Source of the DNA: Nothopassalora personata
Taxonomy: Eukaryota > Ascomycota > Dothideomycetes > Mycosphaerellales > Mycosphaerellaceae
DNA length: 64,000 nt
Direction: 5' to 3'
NCBI GenBank assembly: GCA_033816765.1
Contig: CM066287.1
Location: 5,890,001-5,954,000 of the forward strand
This document shows, one piece after another, positions 32,061 through 43,768 of the stretch. Every line of letters begins with the position of its first letter. Position 1 is the first letter of the stretch. The position numbers and the translations under genes were made by a program. Below the pieces are notes generated by a model. The model searched no databases. It saw only the letters and a list, made by a program, of their open reading frames with translations, and was not told the origin of the DNA.

Positions 32061-32753
32061 CCACGTTCAGGTAGCAACCAATGCTGTATACAAGAAGATG
32101 AACATAGCGTAGTTGACGGCATGATCACTAGGCTTGGCACACGCTAGGTAAAAGTGGAGAGCTCAAAAGATGGTCGCGAAGGAATCGCGACTTCCTACCG
32201 AGGGGACGAATCTGTCAATCAGATCCTCACCGGCTGTGATGTGTACATGAATGCAGCGATGACGCCGCGAATGGCATGTTCGACTTGATGCGACTCTTCG
32301 CAGACCAGTCGTTTCGTGAGCTCGATCGTATCCTGCTCGCTTCCGAGAGATCTGGAAGACAGTGAGTACTGACTAAGAATCTGAAGCTGGAGCCCTGCAT
32401 CGTGCAGCACATGCTTGATGCAGAGATGAGTGGTGAGAGAGGGCAAGCTGAGGTTGATGCATACTCGCACGTTGGCGTTCGAGAGTCACATGTCAAATGA
32501 GCTATGTACCTGAACTCGCTACGTTCGGGACCGCGGGACTTTGCAGCCCGCACACGTCGAAGAAAGCCCCTTTTCACGAAAAGGTCTTGGACGGGATGCA
32601 GACCGACGCGTGAAAATGTACGGCCAATGGAGGTGTGAGCACGTTGCCAAGCACTCGGCCGGGCCAGGAGCATTTTGCCGACGCCGAAGCTTTTCGTGGC
32701 GATTTCATGATGAGACAGGTGACAGTGTGACGCTGAACACGATATGTACTGTA

Positions 32754-32783
32754 CCTGGTCCTGGTCCTGGTCCTGGTCCTGGC
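32754..32783. repeat. CCTGGT hexamer repeat, 5 units
   Basis: Five tandem copies of a hexamer, CCTGGT, directly readable. It is not inside a supported gene. Confidence 0.8.
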
Positions 32784-32829
32784 TATTTGTGCTAGCGATT
32801 TGCTTCAGGGACACGAGCGAGACCAGATG

Positions 32830-32871
32830 TTGACTGCTGCAGAAGGGACGTTGACTGCTGTAGAAGGGACG
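32830..32871. repeat. 21-bp tandem duplication
   Basis: Two adjacent 21-nt units (32830-32850 and 32851-32871) differ only by one C/T change at position 11. It looks like a recent slippage or duplication event. Confidence 0.85.
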
Positions 32872-33436
32872 CTATTAGGAGAACCTCGAGGCATATTTCG
32901 CACAAGCAAGACGAGACGAGCACTGGCATGGGTTAGCGGCGAGGTCGATGATTCCGCAGCGAGGTCGATGTATGTTTCTCCGTAAGCGCAGCCAGCGGCC
33001 GTGAAGCCAGAGAAGAACCTTGGAATCATAGCGCGGGACAAGCTTTCGGCGCGTGAGCGTGAGCGGGAACGTATGTTTGACAGTTTGAGAGCGGAATGCC
33101 GGCAACAACTCAAAACTTGTGCCTGACCTTCCTCCTGCTGCTGCTGCGAACATCTGCCACCGGCAAAAGCACACACAACAACGTACAGCAGCATTCCCGA
33201 CAGCGTCTTGCGGGGACGGGAACACGCACCAAGATATTGAGACGGCAGCAAGAGCGTTGCGCAAGTGTAAGCGCCACAAACCACCCGCCTCTGCTGCCAC
33301 CCGGGCTATCCGGCACCGGTTGGCAGTCGTGATGTTCACGTCAGCAGCTGCACCATCCTCGCACCCACCTTATCTGCTGAGTCTGCCCGAATCCAAATCA
33401 CAATCCCGTGAACATCCTACCCAAGTGCCTCGCTCA

Positions 33437-33438
<2 letters not shown>

Positions 33439-33484
<46 letters not shown>
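33439..33484. repeat. (AC)23 microsatellite
   Basis: Forty-six uninterrupted nucleotides of alternating A and C, ending 128 nt before the erdS start codon. It is probably in the promoter or 5' leader and likely length-variable between strains. Confidence 0.95.
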
Positions 33485-33486
<2 letters not shown>

Positions 33487-33612
33487 TGCTGATGCATTCT
33501 TGGCTGTAGCACCAGCCCGACGCTCACAGAAGAGCAGAAAGGTGCTCACTCGCGCTATCCTTGCAGCCGCTGTTCGTTCGTTCGGAGAGCAAAGCTGTAA
33601 GCTGCCGCCACC

Positions 33613-36600
33613 ATGTCGCTCAAGAAGGCTCTCCACAGCATTCGCCCTCGAAGTGGCTCCAACTCCGCTGCTACTAGCGACAACGAGAGCCCAGCTCCCA
33701 AGGATGGCCACAAGGAAGGACGCATTGGGAGTGGCTTGTCCGCGCTGTCGAACGGCATGGGCTTTGGCCGTTACTCGACAGATTCAGCATATCGACCTTC
33801 TACAGACCTTTCGCCATCGCCATCGCGACGCTCCAAGGACCACCGCCGTAGCTCGAATAGCCCGTTGGGCTTCCTGAGGCGCAAGGTCCGTGTTGGCTCG
33901 GACGAATCGCACTCCTCCACGGAAGACCTGCCATTGAACCGCGATGGCGACCCTATGAGCCGCAATCAGCAGCGCAAGAAGGAGAGACAAGCAGAGAAGG
34001 AGAAGCACCGCCAAGAGGTTGAAGCTCGTCAGGAAGCTGAGCGGAAACGCAAAGAGGAAATGGCGAAGAAGGCTGAAGAGGAAGAGACCGAGGAACAGAA
34101 GTCCAAGTACGGCACACTGCCCGTCAATTACTATGCTGGGCAGCAGAAGCATGAAGACCGCATTGACTTGCGTGATCTCAAGCCGGAACATATTGGTCAG
34201 ATGGTCTGCTTCAGAGCACGCCTGCACAACCTGCGCAAGATGAGTGCACACTTGATGTTCATCGAGCTTCGACAGCAGACGGCGACCATTCAGGGTATCT
34301 TGCACGAGCACGGTAGTGTTTCCGAGCACTTCTTGTATTGGGCCGAGCATCTTCACGTTGAGTCCATCGCAGTCATCAAGGGTGTTGTCCAGGAGCCAAA
34401 GTCTAAGCAGGGTGAGATTATCGGTGTTTCGATCCACAATTTGGAGATCCACATCCACGAGATGCACGTTGAGGCCACGCCAAACGAGCCATTGCCCTTC
34501 ACGGTCCACGAGGCCGAGGTCAGCAAGGCAGACACCCAACAGGAAGGAGACACTCGCCATCGTGTGTCTGACAGAGCCCGCCAGGGCAATCGGATAATTG
34601 ATCTGCGTACGACAGCATCCCAGGCCATCTTCCGTGTGCAGTCCGGTATCTGCCAGGCTTTCCGATCACACTTGCACAACATCGGGTTCATAGAGATCCA
34701 TACGCCGAAGCTACAAGGTGCTGCATCTGAGTCCGGAGCCAGTGTCTTCAAGGTCGACTACTTTGATAGGCCAGCATTCTTGGCACAGTCTCCTCAGTTG
34801 GGCAAGCAGATGGCGATCGCAGCAGACTTCAGACGAGTCTTCGAGATTGGTCCAGTCTTCAGGGCTGAGAACAGTAACACTCACAGACATTTGACTGAAT
34901 TCACTGGCTTAGATTTGGAAATGGCCATTGACGAGCACTATCACGAGGTGTTGCGCGTGTTGGACAGCACTTTTAAGGCAATCTTCAAGTTTATCTACGA
35001 CAACTACAAGGACGAAATCGAGGTCGTCAAGCGACAGTTTCCCCACGAAGACCTGGTCTGGCTGGAGCAGACACCAATCATTCCATTTGCCGAGGGCATT
35101 CGCATGCTCAACGAGTCTGGCTACCGCGACGAGAATGGCAAGGAATTGCCAGAAGATGAAGACATGGGCACTCGCGACGAGATCGCGCTTGGCGCGGTGA
35201 TCAAGGAGAAGTATAAGACTGACTACTACGTTCTTGACAAGTTCCCTGCCTCCGCACGACCTTTCTACGCAATGCCCGATCCTGACGACGCAACGGTTAC
35301 AAACTCGTTCGATATCTTCTGCCGCGGTCAGGAGATCTTGTCTGGTGGACAGCGTATACACGATGCACCGACTCTTGCCGCAAAGATGGAGAAGATGAAG
35401 GTGGACCCGAAGACGTTGGAAGAGTACATGACCGGCTTCGAATGGGGTGCTCCGCCTCATGGTGGGGGTGGTATTGGTATGGAGCGCATTCTGATGCTTC
35501 TGCTGAAGCTTGGTGACATCCGCCACGCCAGCATGTTCCCTCGTGATCCCAAGTCACTGCCATACAAGCCCCCGGTCAAGCAACTGCGACACCCGGAAGC
35601 AAGCACTATGCACCCACCGTGGCAAGGCACAGACCGAGCCGCAGCTCACATGGATTACCAACCACTCGAGAAGCTCATTGCCAACTATGGTGACGCTTCC
35701 AATACATCGTGGCTGGAGCCCAAATTCGAACACTGGCGTGATCCAACCACGGGTGCTGCCATTGGCTTCGTGCCTCATGAGGGCTTTGCTATCACTATTG
35801 GCGATCCTCTCTGCCATCAGAGCCAATATGTCAAGACCATTGGCGGCTACTTGCGATACATCAAGAAGGAGCGTCATCTCAAGGCACTGTGGCTTCTTTG
35901 TGGCCAGGCTGTGGAAGAAGTCCTTGCTAACAAGTTTGACTGGCGAACACTGTCTGTTGCCGCCGAGCAACGTGTCGATCCAGGCAATAACCCAGCAGCG
36001 AAGGATCCCGATATTCAACGAAAGTGCCGCCATGCGGAGAAGGAAGGCGTCAAATTGCACGACATTCCGATTGGCGAGCCAATTCCACAAGACGTGAAGG
36101 AGAAGATCGACCAGCGTATTGAGGATTGGTTGAAGAATCGTAAGGGCAAGCAGGTGCATCTGACGGATGTTCATCCTTGGCAAGACACCGAGCACCGACA
36201 ATACCACTACACCACGACCAAGGATGGCCAGATCTGTGGTCTTGTCATTCTAGCTCAGCTGTCGCCCGACCACGGGTGGCAAATCAAATTCGCGCTCGAC
36301 TTCCCAGGCGCACCATCTGGTGCCATTGAGCTGCTTGTTCTGCACGCGCTGAAGGCTGCCGCACAGACTGGTGCACGGTCAGTTACATTCGGTGGTGGTG
36401 CGTCCGCCAAGCTTACTCCAGGCCACAACCTTAAGGGTACTCGCGTGAAGGTGTTAGCTAAGGCTTACAATGCTATCGCGACCGAGCTGAAGCTCACGAA
36501 CAAGAGCGAGTTCAGAGAAAAGCTGGGTGCTCAAGATGATCCTATCTATGGTAAGTGCTGTGAACTAAATTTGGCTATGATTAATTACTGACAATACCTA

Positions 36601-36695
36601 CAGTCTGTTACCCACCTCATGGCCTTGGCGCAAGCGGTGTCAGAGCCATCCTCAGCTTCTTTGAGGATGACGAGGACACCAACAAGCTGGGATAG
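33613..36695 (+). CDS. erdS: Ergosteryl-3beta-O-L-aspartate synthase (AspRS-DUF2156 fusion)
   Basis: Exons 33613-36550 and 36604-36695 (53-nt intron) encode 1009 residues. After a disordered Ser-rich N-terminus, residues about 115-163 form a Lys/Glu/Arg helix like the tRNA-binding extension of fungal AspRS. An OB-fold follows (about 195-290), then a class II synthetase core with motif 2 (FRAENSNTHRHLTEFTGLDLE, about 416-436) and motif 3 (GGGGIGMERILMLLL, 617-631). From about residue 680 comes a DUF2156 (GNAT-like, lysylphosphatidylglycerol-synthase type) domain. This architecture is the known fungal ErdS, which charges tRNA-Asp and transfers Asp to the 3-OH of ergosterol. The start has a near-perfect Kozak context (GCCGCCACCATG). 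The synthetase motifs look intact. The separate cytosolic AspRS must lie elsewhere. Confidence 0.95.
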
Positions 36696-37066
36696 GAGCT
36701 CAAGCGTAAGCCGAGCCTGAGGAAGAAACTTTGCATCAAAGCCAGCTGGGCTACGAAGAGTTGAACAGGAGCAGTCATGATAACCCGATACCCTTGTGAA
36801 CGCGAGTACAAACGACGATAGTGAGCTTAGGTATCAGAAGTAGAGTTGTTAAACTATACGCATTGCAGTTGAGCAGACTTGTGCGGAAGTAAGGTGTCTT
36901 GTTTGACTAAGTGTTCGGGTACAAGTCTGGTGTGAAACACATCAAGGATTTCGCACAGCCACACGTGGAAAGAGCTCTGCGTAACATTCACAAACATCTC
37001 CAAACTCTCCTTTCGATCCATGCTCATACCACTCGACATCACCACACCACCACCGCACCTGAAACA
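36696..37066. other. Intergenic, 371 bp
   Basis: 3' flank of erdS and promoter of the transporter gene, both on plus. Nothing distinctive seen. Confidence 0.45.
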
Positions 37067-38337
37067 ATGCCTGGCTTTGATGCTTTAGCCACCACAGGCC
37101 TCATATTTGGTGGCTGTTGCACCAATGTCTTTGCTCTGGAAGGCATCGTCAAGTAAGCCTGGCTTGACAGCCTCCATGATGTGAATGTTCGCCCCTCGCT
37201 AATGAAAGGACCCAGGCTCGAGTCAAGCAGTGGTATGTACATATTCGCGTGGTTCGTGTGCTCTCGGATTTAGGCTGACACACACAGGCCTGGTCATCAC
37301 GTTCTTCCAGTTCGTGTTTACGTCTAGCTTCGCGTACCTGACACAATTCGAGGCTGGTGCGCCGTATACTTTGCGGAAACAGAAAGTGCCACTTTCAAGA
37401 TGGGCGGTTATTGCGGCTATGTTTTTTGGGATCAACATGCTCAACAATTGGGCTTTTGCATATGATATTAGTGTCCCGGTGCATATCATTTTACGGAGCT
37501 TTGGCAGTGTTACGACCATGCTGGCTGGGGTGATGAGGGGGAAGAGGTATAGCAGGTTGCAGGTTTTGAGCGTGTTGTTGCTTACTGTGGGAGTCTTGAC
37601 GAGTGCGTGGGCGGATTCGGAGAGTAAGGTGAGGGTTGATGTTGCTTCTCACTGGGACATGACTGTGCTAATAGTGATTACAGGGCAAGAAGATGTATGT
37701 GGAGAAGCAGGCGTCTTCATCGGACTTCGTTCAAGGACTCGGCATATTGCTGCTCGCCCAGTTCATGTCAGCTTATGCGGGAGCATATACCGAAGACACT
37801 TATGCGGAGTATAAGGCGAATTGGACAGAAAATTTGTTCTACTCACACATACTCGGCTTGCCACTCTTTCTGCCTCTCGCTGGCACGCTGCACAATCAGT
37901 ACCGGAAGCTCGCAGACACGCCACACGTCAACGTACGACAGTACTTGCGATCCATCTTGGCACAGACGGGTACGACATCTGAAGCCACGGGGAGACTCGC
38001 GCCTCATGCATATCCTGAAACAATGCCGAAAGGGATCCTGCTATTGTTCACCAATGCAGTGACACAGCTTGCATGCATCTCTGGGGTCAATCTGCTCTCT
38101 GCCAAGTCATCCGCTGTCACTGTGACCATTGTGCTGAATATCAGGAAGCTCGTGTCGTTCATCATGAGCACGCTTCTGTTCGGGCACCAGCTCAATGCGA
38201 AGATGATTATTGGAGCAACGCTCGTGTTCGGCAGTGGTGCTTTGTATGGTTACGAGACGAGTTGGAGGATACCATCGCAGAAGAAGCAGAACCAGGCAGT
38301 CGCCAATGGCACACCACCAGGAAAGAAGGAGCGATGA
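37067..38337 (+). CDS. UAA-family nucleotide-sugar transporter (Yea4-like)
   Basis: Four exons (37067-37152, 37216-37232, 37288-37628, 37684-38337) encode 365 residues of the UAA transporter family. Yea4-type members carry UDP-GlcNAc, and others UDP-xylose, into the ER or Golgi. Family features are FGGCCTNVFALEGIV at the N-terminus, NNWAFAYDISVPVHIILRSFG, and the late helix block LSAKSSAVTVTIVLNIRKLVSF. About ten hydrophobic helices are visible, and the tail ends in basic residues (KKQNQAVANGTPPGKKER). Exon 2 is only 17 nt long. It is the only solution I found that links exon 1 to exon 3 in the conserved frame, giving VKLESSSGLVITFF at the joins. Confidence 0.88.
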
Positions 38338-40985
38338 ATATATACGACAGGCGGGAACGAAACCGATGAGGCTCGAGTCTTTAGAAACCGTGATAGCTTC
38401 CACAGCATGCTGCACCGCGTTGCTCATGCGGGAAGCCTTGCCCATATCCGCGGAGACTTGCAGCACCGCGCGGTGTTCCATGCTTGTACCACGCAACTGC
38501 TATTCCGTTGCACACACAAGCGGCTATTGCAAGACACTGTAACAGCAAGGCACAATCAGCGTTCGATAGACAACACACCTCACCAACGTTATCGTCAAGG
38601 ATGCGTCTCAAATGTCAAATCTCAGTACCCGCGTCATGCATGACCTCAACCTTGGCGGCTGTTGGCGATATGCCGGCCCAATAGCGATAGAAGGGGTTGC
38701 GCCATGATATGCTTGTGCGCAAGTTCAACGTATATCGCCCCTCCCGAAGGTATATCGACCCTCCCGAAGGGATGGATGCGCATGAGTGGCACGTGCGAGC
38801 TGTCCATGGATGTGATCAACGGTTCAATCAGCGTGTCTAAAGTCAAATACTTTCCGTGCGGTGTGCTGCTGAGGTTTGGCGTGCTCGACGTGGTAGAGAA
38901 GTCCCCTCTCGTCACAAGCGGCCCAGGTACAGCGTCGCGCGGTGTCACGCAAGGTCTTCCGGCTACCGGGCGCGCACAGCAGCAAGCAGACACTTTGTGC
39001 TCTATTTGTCGAACCACTCGGTGTCGCGTTGCTCTCGCGAAAATGTTTGTTCCCATAGGCTGCTGGCTATAGGTGTAGCTCGACAGGGATCATGGGCACT
39101 CGATCGACAGCTAAGAGTTTCTGCTAGGGGATCTTCACGATCGGGAGCCGAGCCCTGTCTTGCGGAACTTTAATAAGGGTGGCTGGTGTACCGCTGCTTG
39201 TATGTAGGTAGTGCAGTGGAAGACGGCATCTGTCTCTGCTGCGAGGCGTGCGGTGCTAGCTACAGCTGCAGAACTGCCGCCAGGAGAGCATGTTTCTCAA
39301 ATAAGCCACTGGTAGGATTCATGTGGAGGCCCTTGGCGTCTGTTGGAAGGAAGTGCATCTCCGAACGAGAGGCCGTGCGAGTGAAACTAACCTTACTGTA
39401 GGGAGGCGTGGAGACAACCACGAAGAGCATTAGCACTGAGTGATCACCTGCGGCTTTGACATGGCCGAGAAGCAGCGAAATGAACCCGTTAGACGCTTCC
39501 TTTCTACCGCTATGCGACCATACCAGGCGTGACCGTTTCCGCATGCTATATTTGTATGTGGACGGGCTGTTCGCTGGGGTTAGGCACAGTTATCTGGGCG
39601 ACCAGAGTTCAGGTGGCAGCCACACCCAATCTATGGACGACAGGGAGGGGACTCATATTACGTTCCATCGAGGCAACGGGATTCATTATGAATAATGCCA
39701 CGGCAGAGTGCGTAGCACGCCCACCCAGGAAGGGCCTGCCATGGGAGGCACGTGAAATGGGAGCTTGCCACCACCGAGGACGACAGCTAGCGTATCCAGT
39801 TCCCGAAGCACTTGCAACGCTGGCACGCTGCAAGTCTGCGTCTGAACTGTTTCTCCTTGGCGGTACACAATCTTCTCTACCCTCGCGACAGTGACACCCT
39901 CGCGGCCCGCTCAGCAGGGTCTGCGGTGAATTGACAGCGGACTCGACGTTGCCCAACCATATCGATCGGATCTTGGCTCATGCAAGGCACAAAGGACGAA
40001 GGCATAGCGCGCAGCTGCACCTGAGCTTCCGAGAGCGTCTGAACTCTGTGACCCGGCAGGTAGCCAGAGCAAAGAGGCCAGAGCCAGTGTGCAGCCAGCG
40101 CTCTTTCAAGCCTGACGTGCCTGACTGTGCACGCCGCTGAACACGCAGCCCGCTGCAGCCATCGCATCGCTTCGAATTGTGCCATCACTTTCATTGCCCA
40201 ATTGCCATTTTCCACTGCCATTTCCATTGCCAGTCCTGCCCGGTTGTTGTTCCTGTGCGACCGGCTGCTGCATTGACACATCGTCCGTCCGTCGCCACAC
40301 CCACACCAGGACCCCAGCTTTCACGCGCATCCCGGCTGGCTGACTACGCACACGTGCCCAAGGACGAGACTCGCCCGGCGCGTGGCTCTCCCGCTATCTC
40401 GCCCAAATCCTCTCGACCTCTCCACCTGAGCCTTCTGCATTACCAGCGCTGCCACTCGCGATCCCGCCAACACCTTCGCGCGGCGCACATCCCACTCAAC
40501 CACCTGGCCACTCCCCGAATACCAGGAAACACTTGGCGCGGCGGCAGTAATTGGTGCTCTCTCGTCCTCCCTCTCCGCGAACGCCTGCAGGCCCGTCCGT
40601 TTCGAGGTAGACCACTGACGTTCCTGTGCACGGGGACCCACGAGCCCATCTCCCTCTGTGCGCGCTGGCTACCTACTTTCTCGTGTGCTCCAAACGCTGT
40701 CTGCTATCCTTGCACTCCCTACCATCCCAACAGTACGTTTATTCTCCGATGTGCCGCTTCATTCGCATTGCGCGTTTCTGAACTCAACGCTGAAGCCTCC
40801 ACCAGATCTCCATCCTCGAGACTCGGCTGATCTGCACCAGCCATTGCGCGATTAACTAGCATCACTGACACCGGCGCTTACCTCTCTACAGCACCCACGG
40901 ATCATTGCTGTGGACACCTACTGACAGTGCCGGCCTGGCAACCCTCGCCGTCGCCCTTGAGAGCGCACAATCGGCGGGTGCCACG
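38338..40985. other. Gene-poor stretch and long bHLH leader, 2.65 kb
   Basis: No gene supported. A 20-bp tandem duplication lies at 38731-38770. From about 40170 the top strand becomes C/T-rich with many CCA/TCC runs, including imperfect repeats of TTGCCATTTCCA type near 40190-40235. This suggests a long 5' leader for the downstream bHLH gene. A 217-codon open frame in that leader (40177-40830) has no domain. Confidence 0.45.
38731..38770. repeat. 20-bp tandem duplication
   Basis: Two adjacent copies of a 20-nt unit (38731-38750 and 38751-38770) differ at one base. No gene is associated. Confidence 0.85.
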
Positions 40986-42798
40986 ATGGCGTCCCCGTCT
41001 GCTGCTCAACAGCAGCAACAGCAGCATGGCCCAGGGCTGCCCTCCATCAGCAGCCTCACCAATGGCTTGCCACCATCAGCGCCCATCTCGCCAGATCAGC
41101 AATCTCCTCCAGACTCGACGCGGGACTCGGGGACTTGGCCTCAACCGCATAACAGCAAGCGTAAGTCATCGCCACCACGTTGCATTCCATTCCTACCTCA
41201 GGCCGTCGAGACAAAACCTGCATTGCGTTTCAGGGTGACCTGAATGTGGATTGTCTTCCTTAACCACTGGGGCATTGTGTTGTGCACAGGGGCCTGGCAA
41301 GACCCGCATCTCCGGCCCTGGTCGGGCGTTTCTGATGCATGTTCGCCGTTGCTAACCATGTCTGCCGCAGACAATTCCGCCAACAGCCAAGGCCTTCAAG
41401 TGCACACGCTACTGAACCCGGATGAGTCCCCATCGCGACAGTCGGTGCCTAACACACCACTGTCTGCCAGAGTACCGAACTCCGCCCAGTCTGCCGGTTC
41501 TGCTTTGCCATCGATCAACCAAGGATTCCACGATGGCAGGCCAGACAGCTATAACCGCGACAGTTTGGGGGGCGAACTTAACCGCAACAGCTACAATCGC
41601 GACAGCCTTGGGCGAGAGCTCAACCGAGACAGCTACAATCGCGATAGCACACACCTGGACTCGCGCCGCAGCAGCGTGGACAGCCGGGTGCATCAAACAT
41701 TTAACAACCTCTACATCAACCAACCGCAGTCACCATATGAAAGCGCAAACACGTCACAGGTTTCTCTAGCTGCTAGCTTGCGCCGACCTAATGGACAAAC
41801 ACCAATTTCGCCGCTGTCTGGACGTTCGACTTCGCGGCACACGGCACCACGAATTGCCCCTCCGATTATGCCTGTTGGACGTGGTCCCGGTGTACCCGAT
41901 CCTACAGCAGCGAAGCCTACACAAGGTTTTGCATGGGCTTTCCCCGATAGCGCAATCCCGGAGGAGACGCGAGGCTCGGACAGTGGCGAGTCCAGTGTAG
42001 GCGGAATGTCGAGACAGAATAGTTTCGCGGCGTCATCAGTACGGAGCAGCATTTTCTCGACAGACTCGCAGATGCCAGGTGGGCAGAGGCGATTTGGTGA
42101 TGATGGTATGTGGTATGGTCTGAGAGATGCGCACACGGAGCTAATCACTCTGCAGAAGCTGGCACGACGCATCACCATTCTATGCAGCATCGAACTATCC
42201 AGATTCTACAGACCCAGGAATTGACACCTCAGGGCGTCGGCAATTACAGTCGAACTCCCGAGCTACGTGTCAGTCATAAACTTGCCGAAAGGAAGCGAAG
42301 GAGTGAAATGAAGGATCTTTTCGAGGATCTCAACAAGGCTGTCCCTTCGAACGGCGGCACCAAGGCGAGCAAATGGGAAATTCTTACCAAAGGTAGGGTT
42401 GATCCCAGAACAGCAGTTCTTTTCTTACTAACATCCTTGAAGCAATTGAATACATACGCCAGACACAAAACCAAGAGCGACAACTTCACCAAGAAGTACA
42501 GCGATTACAGAGGGACTCGGAATATGGCCGTGAAGCACGCAAGGAGAACGAGATGCTCAAGACGGAACTCCAGGTTATGCACCAACATCTTCGCCGACTT
42601 GATGCAAACGCTCCTCACGTCTATGGCCACTTTACATCCCAGCTCAGTCAGCAGCAGACGCAGTCGCAAGCCAATGGCAACTCTGGAATCTCACTGCCAC
42701 CACTCAACCCGGCCCAGTCCGGCGGCCAAGCTGCAGGATTCAGCAATGTTCCTGCAGCTGCGCCTATGCAAGGCGTCGAGTACGGATACGGAAGGTAG
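40986..42798 (+). CDS. bHLH transcription factor (Esc1-like)
   Basis: Four exons (40986-41160, 41371-42105, 42156-42392, 42443-42798; introns 210, 50 and 50 nt) encode 500 residues. The basic helix-loop-helix domain lies at about residues 340-400 (VSHKLAERKRRSEMKDLF, then KASKWEILTKAIEYI). It carries the HxxxERxRR-type DNA-contact pattern for E-box binding. A coiled-coil stretch follows (QERQLHQEVQRLQRDSE). The N-terminus has a six-Gln run and Pro/Ser-rich sequence. Residues around 118-155 hold three diverged copies of an SYNRDSLGRELNR-type repeat. The closest recognised type is Esc1 of fission yeast. The last intron falls inside the bHLH domain. ATG 40986 is the first ATG of the frame. Confidence 0.9.
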
Positions 42799-43768
42799 CA
42801 ACACCCGAACTTCACTCGAGTCTAGAATGGCAGCGCGTCGCCAGGGCCTGGAGGCGATTTGGTCGAGATTGAACGATAGCAGCTGGCGAAGATTCGCCTC
42901 ACTCTACCCAAGGACGGAAACTTACTCTCAGCTACATCACCAGCACGGCGTCTTTGAGGCTTAGCATTATACCATTTGCGATAGCGCTGCTGGCCGCTGA
43001 CGGTGAGTCGCGGTGGCTATGGCGTTCAATGGCTCTCGAAATTTGCTCATATGCGAGCTAGCAAGGGTTTTATGGATATTTGGGGACCGACAGAACAGTT
43101 GTGCCACTGTCAAAATGGTTCCAGGTGGCTCGGATCTTGGCGCTCAATGTGATACGCATCATATTCGGAGAGGATGGGAAGATGGAAGAAGATGGCTGTC
43201 ACATACATTTGTATCCTAGCAGGTGCGAGGCATGAAGCGGCACGAGTGGTGCGTGGCTTTCAATGGAAGTCTTTTTTGGCTTGCAAGAGGAATTTTATAT
43301 ATTACTAAGTGGCACTGTCCAACTCAACCTTAGAGATGCGTTTTAGGCTCGCGCCTGTATTAGCAGCAGTCTTAGGAAGTAGTATAGTGATGACTGAATC
43401 GGGTCATTCGTTCACCAGCACTTCGTCAACCCTTCTGTACAATCGAGGTTCAGTGAACGTCAAGCCTAATGTGGAATCCTGGACCCTGGAAAGGAGATGC
43501 GCGAGGCATCAGCAACGCTTGTTGGACGAACATCTTCCCGCAGAAAACTTCCTACAGCTGGGTGCCTTTGCACTACTGCACGAAATTGCGGCACTTGTTA
43601 ACATCTGCGCATCTCTAATGCCAAACATGGTCTCAAGGCGGCACTGTCGAGCTTGAGATCACGGCAGGCCTTTCTCTTTCGAAGTGCCTGCTTACTATAG
43701 CCTGACTCCGCCGAAGGACCTGAGAATCACTGATACACTTACATTGCCAGACCTATCTCAGAATAGCA
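42799..43768. other. Intergenic, 970 bp, with a doubtful small ORF
   Basis: 3' flank of the bHLH gene and promoter side of the phosphodiesterase gene. An AT-rich TTTTATATATTACTAAG patch (about 43291-43307) precedes a 106-codon frame (43336-43656) that starts with a signal-peptide-like segment; this is treated as a finding, not as a gene. Confidence 0.4.

Larger units (their letters stand above)
32061..33612. other. Divergent intergenic region, acyltransferase / erdS
   Basis: 1.55 kb with three simple repeats listed separately (a CCTGGT hexamer tract, a 21-bp duplication and an AC microsatellite). Open frames inside it, including one that overlaps the erdS start in another frame, show no domain. 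The right-most ~200 bp should be the erdS leader. Confidence 0.5.

Noticed and set aside
33119..33877. Plus-strand 252-codon frame overlapping the erdS start
   Set aside because: It includes the AC microsatellite as Thr-His repeats and overlaps erdS in another frame; a shadow.
35554..36207. Minus-strand 217-codon frame
   Set aside because: Antisense shadow of the erdS DUF2156 domain.
40177..40830. Plus-strand 217-codon frame before the bHLH gene
   Set aside because: Composition reflects the C/T-rich leader, no domain, and no sensible splice join to the bHLH exons.
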